Origin: an uncultured Oscillospiraceae bacterium
Lineage (GTDB): Bacteria; Bacillota; Clostridia; Oscillospirales; Oscillospiraceae
Length of the DNA stretch: 25,258 nucleotides
Assembly: GCA_934573735.1 (NCBI GenBank)
Contig: CAKTMC010000022.1
Coordinates: 1 to 25,258 of the forward strand
Direction of reading: 5' to 3'
Positions 14,063 to 20,935 of this stretch are shown here, piece by piece; position 1 is the stretch's first letter; the number at the start of each line of letters is the position of its first letter. The translations under genes were made by a program, and so were the position numbers. The notes beneath the pieces were generated by a model. It did not search any database, was not told the DNA's origin, and saw nothing but the letters and a program-made list of their open reading frames with translations.

Positions 14063-17000
14063 TTAAGAATCAATGGTAGAAATGGTGAGCGTGGTCTCCT
14101 CAAGAACATCCAAGAGGACGTTTACGGTGTCAAGAGAGGTGAAGGTCGTGACGTTATTTTCGATTGCAAGACGTCTTATTTGCAGACCGTCGGTCTCCTG
14201 CGTCGCAGAGCCGATGTCCTTGGTGTTGATGACGTAGGCGATGTGACCCTGACGGATGGCGTTCGGTATCTCCTCCGGGTCGTCGCCGATCTTCTTGAGG
14301 ACATGGGTGCGGATGCCGTTGCGCTTGAGGAAGGCGGCAGTGCCCTTTGTCGCCTCAATGCTGAAGCCGAGGTTATAGAAGCGGCGGATGAGCGGCAGAG
14401 CCTCGTCCTTGTCCTTATCGGCGACAGTGACAAAGACCGTGCCGTAGTTCTGGAGGTGAGTACCGGAGGCCTGCAGAGCCTTGTAAAGTGCGCGGTTGAG
14501 CTTGTCATCATAGCCGATTGCCTCACCGGTGGACTTCATTTCGGGAGAGAGGTAAGCGTCAAGACCCTTTATCTTATTGAAGGAGAAAACGGGAACCTTG
14601 ACGTAGTAGCGCTTCTTCTCCTCGGGATATATATCGAACAGACCAAGCTCCTTGAGGCTCTTGCCGAGTATGACCTCGGTGGCGATATCGGCAAGGCTGT
14701 AGCCCGTGGCCTTGGAGAGGAAGGGAACGGTTCTCGAGGAGCGGGGATTGACTTCGATGATATAAACGTCCTCTTTTTCGTCCACGATGAACTGGATGTT
14801 ATATAGACCGACAATGCCGATGCCAAGACCGAGCTTTTTGGCATACTGCAAAATCGTGCCCTTGACCTTGTTGGAGATGCTGAAGGTGGGATATACGCTT
14901 ATCGAGTCGCCGGAGTGAATACCGGTTCTCTCGACAAGCTCCATGATGCCGGGGATAAACACGTTTCTGCCGTCGCAGATGGCGTCCACCTCGACCTCCT
15001 TGCCCTGAATGTACTTGTCAACCAGAACGGGCTTGTCAACATCGACCTCAACGGCGGATTTGAGATAGTGGCGGAGCTGCTCCTCGTTTGCGACAATCTG
15101 CATGGCTCTGCCGCCGAGAACAAAGGAGGGGCGAACTAACACGGGATAGCCGATTTCGGCAGCGGCCTTTACGCCGTCCTCGATTTTCGTGACAGCTCTG
15201 CCGTTTGGCTGCGGGATACCGAGCTCAAGCAGAAGCTGCTCAAACTTGTCGCGGTTTTCGGCTTTTTCGATGGCGGCGCAGTCGGTGCCGATGATTTTAA
15301 CGCCGTTTTTCATAAGAGGCTCCGCGAGATTTATCGCCGTCTGACCGCCGAGGGAGGCTATTACGCCCTCGGGCTGCTCAAAGTCTATAATCGTCATTAC
15401 GTCCTCGGGAGTCAGCGGCTCGAAATAGAGCTTATCCGCAGTGGTGTAGTCAGTGGAAACGGTCTCGGGGTTATTGTTTATTATAATGGCCTCGTAGCCC
15501 TCTTTTTTAATCGTCTGAACCGCGTGAACGGTGGAGTAGTCAAACTCAACGCCCTGTCCGATGCGGATGGGACCTGCGCCGAGGGTGACGATTTTCTTCT
15601 TGTCGGTCAGGCGCGACTCGTTTTTATAGCTGTCATCAATGAGATTTATATAAGTAGAGTAGAGATAGGCGATGTATTTACCGGTGTGGAGGGTATCGAC
15701 CATGCGGAAAACCGGGGTGATGCCGTTTTGCTTGCGCAGTCTCGCAACGCTTCCCTCGGGTATGCGCCAGAGGGAGGCGATGTACTTATCGCTGAAGCCG
15801 AGCGACTTTGCAGCCTTGAGCGTGCGCAGATCCTCGGGACGGTCGGCGAGAAGCTTTTCCATATCGACGATTTTCTTTATCGCCTCGATGAACAGCTCCG
15901 TTATCATAGTCGCCTCATGTATGCTCTCGACACTCTCGTTTCGGCGCAGGAGCTCCGCAACGGCGTAGAGGTTATCGGCTCTGAAGATCTTGAGATAGTC
16001 ATAAAGCTCACTCGTCTCCATGCCGTCAAACTTTGGCAGATAGAGATGGCATACGCCGGTTTCAAGCGAACGCACGGACTTCAAAATGCACTCCTCGAGC
16101 GTGGAGCCAATGCCCATGACCTCGCCCGTCGCCTTCATCTGCGTGCCCAGCACATTGGGCGCATCCTGGAACTTATCAAAGGGGAAGCGGGGGAACTTGG
16201 CGACGATATAGTCAAGATTAGGCTCAATGCCGGCATTGCCGCCTGCGACCTCGATTTCCTCAAGCGCCATGCCGAGCGCGATTTTTGCCGTGACTCTGGC
16301 GATAGGATAGCCGCTTGCCTTGGACGCAAGAGCGGAGGAGCGGGAAACGCGGGGGTTGACCTCAATGAGATAATACTCGCTCGTGGTCGGGTTCAGGGCA
16401 AACTGGACGTTGCAGCCGCCGGAGATTTTAAGCTCACGAATAATTTTTATTGCGCTGTCGTTGAGCATCTTCTTGTCCTTGTCGGAGAGGGAGAGGATAG
16501 GCGCGACAACCGCGGAGTCGCCGGTGTGAACGCCGACCGGGTCAATGTTCTCCATGCCGCATATGGTGATGGCGTGGTCATAGGAGTCGCGCATGACCTC
16601 AAACTCGATTTCCTTGTAGCCCTTGACGCTCTTTTCGATAAGAACCTGATGGACGGGGGAGAGCTTGAAGGCGTTGATGCCGATTTCCTCAAGCTCCTCG
16701 ACGTTCTCGGCAAAGCCGCCGCCGGTGCCGCCCAGAGTAAAGGCGGGACGCAGCACGACCGGGTAGCCGATGCGCCTTGCCGCCTCCTTCGCCTCGTCGA
16801 GATTATAAGTGATCTCGGAGGGAATGACCGGCTCGCCGATGGACTCGCACATTTCCTTAAACAGCTCACGGTCCTCGGCGCGCTCAATGCTCTCGCCGCT
16901 GGTGCCCAAAAGCTCAACGCGGCATTCCTTCAAAATGCCCTTCTTCTCAAGCTGCATGGCAAGGTTAAGACCCGTCTGACCGCCTATGCCGGGGACTATT

Positions 17001-17254
17001 GCGTCGGGACGCTCATATCTCAAAATCTTGGCGATATACTCAAGCGTCAGCGGCTCCATATAGACCTTGTCCGCAATGGAGGTGTCGGTCATTATCGTAG
17101 CGGGGTTGGAGTTGCAGAGAATGACCTGGTAGCCCTCCTCCTTGAGCGCAAGACAGGCCTGCGTGCCGGCGTAGTCAAACTCCGCCGCCTGACCGATGAC
17201 AATGGGACCCGAGCCGATTATCAATACCTTTTTAATGTCTTTTCTTTTTGCCAT
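14063..17254 (-). CDS. carB: Carbamoyl phosphate synthase, large subunit
   Basis: Makes carbamoyl phosphate from bicarbonate, ammonia and two ATP. Its 1063 residues match the usual length: a first ATP-grasp half beginning GSGPIVIGQAAEFDYAG, an oligomerisation region (about 400-550), a second half beginning GAGPIRIGQGVEFDYS near 555, and a C-terminal MGS-like regulatory domain from about 930. No motif looks damaged. It starts 1 bp after pyrC, with GGAGGG inside the end of pyrC. The partner that supplies ammonia from glutamine (CarA) is not encoded in this cluster and must be elsewhere. Confidence 0.96.
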   Translation of the reverse strand: MAKRKDIKKVLIIGSGPIVIGQAAEFDYAGTQACLALKEEGYQVILCNSNPATIMTDTSIADKVYMEPLTLEYIAKILRYERPDAIVPGIGGQTGLNLAMQLEKKGILKECRVELLGTSGESIERAEDRELFKEMCESIGEPVIPSEITYNLDEAKEAARRIGYPVVLRPAFTLGGTGGGFAENVEELEEIGINAFKLSPVHQVLIEKSVKGYKEIEFEVMRDSYDHAITICGMENIDPVGVHTGDSAVVAPILSLSDKDKKMLNDSAIKIIRELKISGGCNVQFALNPTTSEYYLIEVNPRVSRSSALASKASGYPIARVTAKIALGMALEEIEVAGGNAGIEPNLDYIVAKFPRFPFDKFQDAPNVLGTQMKATGEVMGIGSTLEECILKSVRSLETGVCHLYLPKFDGMETSELYDYLKIFRADNLYAVAELLRRNESVESIHEATMITELFIEAIKKIVDMEKLLADRPEDLRTLKAAKSLGFSDKYIASLWRIPEGSVARLRKQNGITPVFRMVDTLHTGKYIAYLYSTYINLIDDSYKNESRLTDKKKIVTLGAGPIRIGQGVEFDYSTVHAVQTIKKEGYEAIIINNNPETVSTDYTTADKLYFEPLTPEDVMTIIDFEQPEGVIASLGGQTAINLAEPLMKNGVKIIGTDCAAIEKAENRDKFEQLLLELGIPQPNGRAVTKIEDGVKAAAEIGYPVLVRPSFVLGGRAMQIVANEEQLRHYLKSAVEVDVDKPVLVDKYIQGKEVEVDAICDGRNVFIPGIMELVERTGIHSGDSISVYPTFSISNKVKGTILQYAKKLGLGIGIVGLYNIQFIVDEKEDVYIIEVNPRSSRTVPFLSKATGYSLADIATEVILGKSLKELGLFDIYPEEKKRYYVKVPVFSFNKIKGLDAYLSPEMKSTGEAIGYDDKLNRALYKALQASGTHLQNYGTVFVTVADKDKDEALPLIRRFYNLGFSIEATKGTAAFLKRNGIRTHVLKKIGDDPEEIPNAIRQGHIAYVINTKDIGSATQETDGLQIRRLAIENNVTTFTSLDTVNVLLDVLEETTLTISTIDS

Positions 17255-17255
17255 G

Positions 17256-18461
17256 TTATTTCCCTCCGTAAACTATCTTTCCGTCACAAACGGTCACAAT
17301 GCATCTTCCGTAAACACTCATGCCATCAAAGGGGCTTGACCTGCCCTTGGATAGAAACTCGTCTGCGCTTATATCATATTTATCATCCAAATCCCATATC
17401 GTGTAGTCGTTATTCATGGGAATTTTGAACCTCTCTCGGGGCTTTATGCATAGGAGCTTGATTAAGTCCTCCATGCTTATCGTGCCGGGTCTTACAAGGT
17501 AGGTGTATAAAAGCGGAAAGGCCGTCTCTATACCCACAATGCCGAAGGCGCTGCCCTTGAGTCCGCGGCTTTTTTCCTCCGCGCTGTGCGGGGCGTGGTC
17601 GGTCGCTATCATGTCTATCGTCCCGTCCTTGATGCCCTCAATGAGCGCAAGCCTGTCCTCGCGGCTTCTCAGCGGCGGATTCATCTTAAATCTGCCGTCC
17701 TCCTGTATGCAGTCCTCATCGAGCAGCAGATAATGCGGCGCGGTCTCGCAGCTTATGTCCACGCCCTCGCGCTTTGCCTGTCTTATAAGCTCAACGCTTT
17801 CCTTGCAGGAAATGTGGCAGACGTGATAGGCGCAGCCCGTCTCATTGGCAAGCGCTATGTCGCGCTCTATGGGCTTCCATTCGCTCTCACTGCATATACC
17901 GGCGTGACCGTGCGCCTTTGCGTATCGCCCGTCGTGAATGTAGCCGCCGTGGAGCAGGGAATTATCCTCGCAGTGGGCGACTATCATCTTGCCGAGCTTT
18001 TTTGCTCTTAGCATTGCCTGACGCATCATTTCCTCGGACTGTACGCCTCTGCCGTCGTCCGAAAAGGCGATGCAGTCCTCCGCAAGCGCCTCCATGTCGG
18101 ATAGCTCCTCGCCGCGCTGACCGACGGTAATAGCAGCGTATGGGTAGATATTTATAAGCCCGTCCGAGGCGATAATATCCCTTTGAAGCTTGAGGCTTTC
18201 CGGGCAGTCCGGAACGGGATTTAAGTTCGGCATGGTGCAGACCGCCGTATAGCCGCCGTGCGCCGCCGCAAGCGAGCCGCTTTTTATCGTTTCTTTATAA
18301 GAAAAACCGGGTTCACGAAAATGTACATGTACATCGACAAAACCCGGAAAAAGACAATACTTCTTATTATTAAAAAGAATGGACAGAGCATCCTCCGAAA
18401 GAGCAAACTCCTTCGGAAGGCAGCCTTCGGTATGAAACTTGACAAAAGCCTCTGCTTGCAT
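17256..18461 (-). CDS. pyrC: Dihydroorotase (class I)
   Basis: Cyclises carbamoyl aspartate to dihydroorotate. The 401-residue zinc amidohydrolase shows the metal motif VDVHVHFREPG (H45, H47), GGYTAVCTMPN, the later histidine ligands in VCHISCKES, and the catalytic Asp in ATDHAPHS. The N-terminal strand region is shorter than in Bacillus PyrC. GGGAGG stands 7 bases before the ATG. It is the first gene after attenuator 2, and pyrR lies immediately upstream of that leader. Confidence 0.94.
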   Translation of the reverse strand: MQAEAFVKFHTEGCLPKEFALSEDALSILFNNKKYCLFPGFVDVHVHFREPGFSYKETIKSGSLAAAHGGYTAVCTMPNLNPVPDCPESLKLQRDIIASDGLINIYPYAAITVGQRGEELSDMEALAEDCIAFSDDGRGVQSEEMMRQAMLRAKKLGKMIVAHCEDNSLLHGGYIHDGRYAKAHGHAGICSESEWKPIERDIALANETGCAYHVCHISCKESVELIRQAKREGVDISCETAPHYLLLDEDCIQEDGRFKMNPPLRSREDRLALIEGIKDGTIDMIATDHAPHSAEEKSRGLKGSAFGIVGIETAFPLLYTYLVRPGTISMEDLIKLLCIKPRERFKIPMNNDYTIWDLDDKYDISADEFLSKGRSSPFDGMSVYGRCIVTVCDGKIVYGGK

Positions 18462-18477
18462 GACTTAACCTCCCACT

Positions 18478-18502
18478 AAAAAACCCTGCTTTATCGGCAA
18501 GG
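18478..18502 (-). terminator. Attenuator-2 terminator before pyrC
   Basis: On the minus strand CCTTGC pairs with GCAGGG (one G·U) around CGATAAA, then six T. Its 5' arm region CTTGCCGA is exactly complementary to TCGGCAAG in the PyrR-box hairpin at 18546-18578, so terminator and antiterminator exclude each other. Confidence 0.8.
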
Positions 18503-18545
18503 CTCATAAAATGGCGACCGATATGCAGCCATCGGTTTTCATAGC

Positions 18546-18578
18546 ATCTTGCCGACCTCACAGTGTCGAATTAAAGAT
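18546..18578 (-). promoter_or_regulatory. PyrR-box-like anti-antiterminator hairpin of attenuator 2
   Basis: On the minus strand: outer stem ATCTT/AAGAT, asymmetric internal loop (TAATT against GC), upper stem CGAC/GTCG, terminal loop ACTGTGAG. The layout and the GUGAGG loop recall the Bacillus PyrR box (UCCAGAGAGG with UUUAA in the 5' internal loop). The matching leader before pyrR has CGAT/ATCG in the upper stem, a compensated change. PyrR with UMP would be expected to hold this hairpin and let the terminator form. Confidence 0.75.
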
Positions 18579-18590
18579 ATATGGCGATAT

Positions 18591-19124
18591 TTATTCGCAG
18601 ATGTACACGGCGTTTTCTCCGTCGTATTCGGCAACGTGCACCATGATTTTCTCGGAAAGAGAGGTGGGCACGTTTTTGCCGACATAGTCCGCCCTTATCG
18701 GGACCTCGCGGTGTCCGCGGTCGATGAGAGCGGCAAATTGCAGGGACTTGGGGCGGCCGTAAGCAAATACAGCCTCCATTGCGGCGCGGGATGAGCGCCC
18801 GGTAAAAATCACGTCATCGACCACAATGACGCGCATATCCTTGATACTACAGGGAAAATGACAGTCTCCGGCAAGCTCTTCCTTTGCCGCGTCCGATAAA
18901 TCGTCCCTGTGCTTTGTGATATCGAGATAGCCGACAGGGACGGAAGCCCCCTCAAACTGCCTGATATTTTCGGCGAGTATATGCGCAAGATAAATGCCCC
19001 GGGTCTTTACACCCAGCAGGCACATATTCTCCACGCCCTTGTTTTTCTCGATTATCTCGTGTGAAATTCTTGCCAGAGCACGGTTTATGGCGATTTCATC
19101 CATAATCTGCGATTTGATTTTCAT
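18591..19124 (-). CDS. pyrR: PyrR: pyr operon RNA-binding attenuator / uracil phosphoribosyltransferase
   Basis: A 177-residue bifunctional protein that binds pyr leader RNA when UMP is high and can also make UMP from uracil and PRPP. The PRPP loop VVDDVIFTGRSSRAAME (VDDVIFTGR 102-110) is the PyrR signature; GVKTRGIYLA and PVGYLDITKHRDDL also fit. The frame runs upstream to 19214, but that part would cover the leader terminator. The ATG at 19124 has GGAG 8 bases before it and starts the family N-terminus (MKIKSQIMDEIAINRALARI). Leaders with the same hairpin design lie on both sides of the gene, so it regulates itself and the operon. Confidence 0.95.
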   Translation of the reverse strand: MKIKSQIMDEIAINRALARISHEIIEKNKGVENMCLLGVKTRGIYLAHILAENIRQFEGASVPVGYLDITKHRDDLSDAAKEELAGDCHFPCSIKDMRVIVVDDVIFTGRSSRAAMEAVFAYGRPKSLQFAALIDRGHREVPIRADYVGKNVPTSLSEKIMVHVAEYDGENAVYICE

Positions 19125-19153
19125 AGCAGCAGCTCCAAACATTATGTCAAGGC

Positions 19154-19185
19154 AAAACAAAAAGCCTTGCCGATACAGGCAAGGC
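19154..19185 (-). terminator. Attenuator-1 terminator before pyrR
   Basis: Perfect 8-bp stem GCCTTGCC/GGCAAGGC around TGTATC, followed by TTTTTGTTTT on the minus strand. The 5' arm CTTGCC can instead pair with GGCAAG of the upstream PyrR-box hairpin. Confidence 0.88.
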
Positions 19186-19250
19186 CAAAGAACATAAACA
19201 GATATAGGTATCACAGATAGATACTATAATTCCGTCAATATGTGGTTCGT

Positions 19251-19283
19251 CATCTTGCCGATATCTCGTATCGAGTTAAAGAT
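19251..19283 (-). promoter_or_regulatory. PyrR-box-like anti-antiterminator hairpin of attenuator 1
   Basis: On the minus strand: outer stem ATCTT/AAGAT, internal loop TAACT against GC, upper stem CGAT/ATCG, loop ACGAGAT containing GAGA. It begins within a few bases of the predicted transcript start. Between it and the terminator (19186-19250) is spacer RNA with only a weak GTATC/GATAC stem. This describes most of the 324-bp non-coding stretch between pyrR and the next gene; 19320-19404 shows nothing I can name. Confidence 0.75.
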
Positions 19284-19290
19284 TGAGGTA

Positions 19291-19319
19291 AATATAACAT
19301 CATATGCTCAAAATGTCAA
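19291..19319 (-). promoter_or_regulatory. Promoter of the pyr operon
   Basis: On the minus strand a consensus TTGACA (19314-19319), 17-base spacer and TATATT (19291-19296). It is the only strong promoter seen upstream of pyrR and the seven biosynthetic genes. Confidence 0.85.
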
Positions 19320-19404
19320 TATTCAAATGCGCGCTTTTCGCCAGAATCCGGGGGAGCGGGATAGAGAAGCTGAATATTTCAAAGCCGTTTCTTCGGATTA
19401 AAGT

Positions 19405-19442
19405 GAAAAACGCCTGAAAATTCAGCTTTTCAGGCGTTTTTT
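19405..19442. terminator. Bidirectional terminator
   Basis: AACGCCTGAAAA and its complement (CGCCTGAAAA 19411-19420, TTTTCAGGCG 19427-19436) around TTCAGC, with A-run before and T-run after, so it has a T-tail on both strands. It ends the small membrane-protein gene 7 bp after its stop codon and insulates the pyr promoter. Confidence 0.88.
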
Positions 19443-19448
19443 ATCATA

Positions 19449-19751
19449 TCAGAATATTCCTTTGTTATATTTGAACTGTGCGTAGAGAACAAAGCCCAAG
19501 CCGAGTATAAGCGCCGGTATTACTATATATCCGATAAGCCTCTCGCTCCAAAACGTTGCTATGAATGCCGCTATGAGCGATGCGCCCATAATAAGCGTAC
19601 CTGTGCCGACTAATTTTCCGTATCTCGGAATGTCCTCCTCTTTAACTCGCCGCCGGTTATAGGAGTGAATAGTGCTGATATTTCCCATGATATTTACTAT
19701 TCCGAGCACGGATAACAATACTCCGAATAGAAATAAAGAAAAGTTTTCCAT
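19449..19751 (-). CDS. Small three-helix membrane protein, DUF3784-like
   Basis: A 100-residue protein with three hydrophobic stretches (about 4-24, 48-69 and 72-92) and a basic cytoplasmic loop YNRRRVKEEDIPRYGK between helices 1 and 2. This layout resembles small DUF3784-type membrane proteins common in Clostridia, but I cannot confirm the family. The start has GAGGTGAG before the ATG. It follows the recombinase gene by 47 bp, with the recombinase terminator between, and has its own terminator. Function unknown. Confidence 0.75.
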   Translation of the reverse strand: MENFSLFLFGVLLSVLGIVNIMGNISTIHSYNRRRVKEEDIPRYGKLVGTGTLIMGASLIAAFIATFWSERLIGYIVIPALILGLGFVLYAQFKYNKGIF

Positions 19752-19778
19752 GTTCTCACCTCAATGAATATTATAAAA

Positions 19779-19799
19779 GCCGCAGGGGAGTACTGCGGC
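19779..19799 (-). terminator. Terminator of the recombinase gene
   Basis: GCCGCAG/CTGCGGC around a 7-base loop, followed on the minus strand by TTTTATAATATT. The stem begins at the last base of the stop codon. Confidence 0.7.
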
Positions 19800-20800
19800 T
19801 ATTTATCTTCAATATCGGCCTTGGTTTTGCGTCCTATGGGGTTTGCGAGTGCGGCCTCGTGCAGCGCCGCGTTATCAAGATGCGTGTAAATCTGCGTCGT
19901 ATTCAGATTGCTGTGACCCAAAACCTCCTGAAGTGCACGGGTATCAACGCCGTTTTTGAGCATCAGCGTTGCCGCCGTGTGCCGCAGCTTGTGCGGAGAA
20001 TATCGGCTCCTGTCAAGTCCGGCCTCCAAAAGCTTTTTATCGAGCATTTGCTGCACGCCGCGAACGCTTATACGCCGGTTATCTCGGCTGATAAAGAGTG
20101 CATTTTTGTCCTCGTCACGAATTTTACCGTTGTCGCGGACGCAGAGATAGTCATCAAGCGCTTCACGGCAGCCTTCGCCGAAGTAGACGACTCGTTCCTT
20201 GTTGCCTTTGCCCAAAACGCGCACATGGTCTTCATACACATCGCACAAATCAAGCGAGACAAGCTCCGAGACTCGCAGCCCGCATGACATAAACATCATC
20301 AAAATGCAGTAATCACGCAGCCCAAAAATCCCGTCACAGACCGATAAGAGCCGTTCACATTCAGACTCCTCAAGATACCTCGGCAGCGAGGCCTGACGCT
20401 TGGGCATGTCAAGTTCTTGACAAACATTTGTATCGAGCAAATGCCGTTTGGACACAAGGTAATTGAAAAAGGACTTAACCGACGAGGTGCGGCGGCAGCG
20501 GCTTGCGGCGGAAAGCGCGCGGTCACTGCCGAGCATTTCGGGCGAAAAGGACTGATACCGATAAAGCTCTTCGATTTTGATGCTTTTAATAAAATCAATG
20601 TCCACGTCGGTGATGTCGATTTCATTGAACGGGACCTCAGGCGCAACAAGCCGACGGCGGCGCTTGAGATATCTGAATAGTATTTTCAAATCGAGATAAT
20701 ATCCGGTGACAGTCTGATCCGAATGTCCGCGCACGGTCGAGTGATATTCAAGGAATTCCATGAGAATATCCGGCGCATCATGTATCTGGTCAATATTCAA
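19799..20800 (-). CDS. XerC/XerD-type tyrosine recombinase
   Basis: A 333-residue site-specific recombinase. The N-terminal SAM-like core-binding domain (about 8-130) precedes a complete catalytic domain: R176 (CGLRVSEL), K198 (GKGNKER), H270 and R273 (HKLRH), H296 (LGH) and nucleophile Y305 (IYTHL). I place the start at TTG 20800, 7 bases after GGAGG; another TTG at 20827 is in frame but has no ribosome site. Length and compact shape fit the housekeeping Xer/CodV group that resolves chromosome dimers. No phage genes, att-like duplications or excisionase lie nearby, so I do not treat it as a mobile-element integrase, but dif-type partner sites cannot be judged from this window. Confidence 0.9.
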   Translation of the reverse strand: MNIDQIHDAPDILMEFLEYHSTVRGHSDQTVTGYYLDLKILFRYLKRRRRLVAPEVPFNEIDITDVDIDFIKSIKIEELYRYQSFSPEMLGSDRALSAASRCRRTSSVKSFFNYLVSKRHLLDTNVCQELDMPKRQASLPRYLEESECERLLSVCDGIFGLRDYCILMMFMSCGLRVSELVSLDLCDVYEDHVRVLGKGNKERVVYFGEGCREALDDYLCVRDNGKIRDEDKNALFISRDNRRISVRGVQQMLDKKLLEAGLDRSRYSPHKLRHTAATLMLKNGVDTRALQEVLGHSNLNTTQIYTHLDNAALHEAALANPIGRKTKADIEDK

Positions 20801-20825
20801 GCAAATACCTCCAAAACGCAGCTCC

Positions 20826-20855
20826 AACTTCGCTTAATTTATATTATGCGAAGTT
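20826..20855. repeat. Inverted repeat in front of the recombinase gene
   Basis: AACTTCGC (20826-20833) and GCGAAGTT (20848-20855) enclose a 14-base A/T-only core, a region where a -10 element for the recombinase could lie (CATAAT or TATAAA on the minus strand). It could be an operator or an mRNA 5' hairpin. It is not a standard Firmicutes SOS box. Confidence 0.5.
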
Positions 20856-20867
20856 AATAAGGGAATT

Positions 20868-20899
20868 ACACATCGGGGATAGCTACTTCCCCGATGTGT
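20868..20899. terminator. Hairpin terminator after the ATPase-like gene
   Basis: Perfect 12-bp arms ACACATCGGGGA/TCCCCGATGTGT around an 8-base loop, 36 bp beyond the ATPase-like stop codon. The minus-strand tail (AATTCCCTTATT) is only moderately T-rich, so efficiency is uncertain. Confidence 0.65.
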
Positions 20900-20935
20900 T
20901 TATTATAGCATTGAGTGAAATCCGAGTCAAGCGGA

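Noticed and set aside
18546..19283. A metabolite riboswitch in the pyr leaders
   Set aside because: The hairpin fits a PyrR protein-binding attenuator, and pyrR itself is in the operon; no large aptamer fold is seen.
19799..20800. Prophage or integrative-element integrase
   Set aside because: It lies among housekeeping genes with no phage, conjugation or excisionase genes and no att-like duplication nearby; the size fits a Xer/CodV-type protein.
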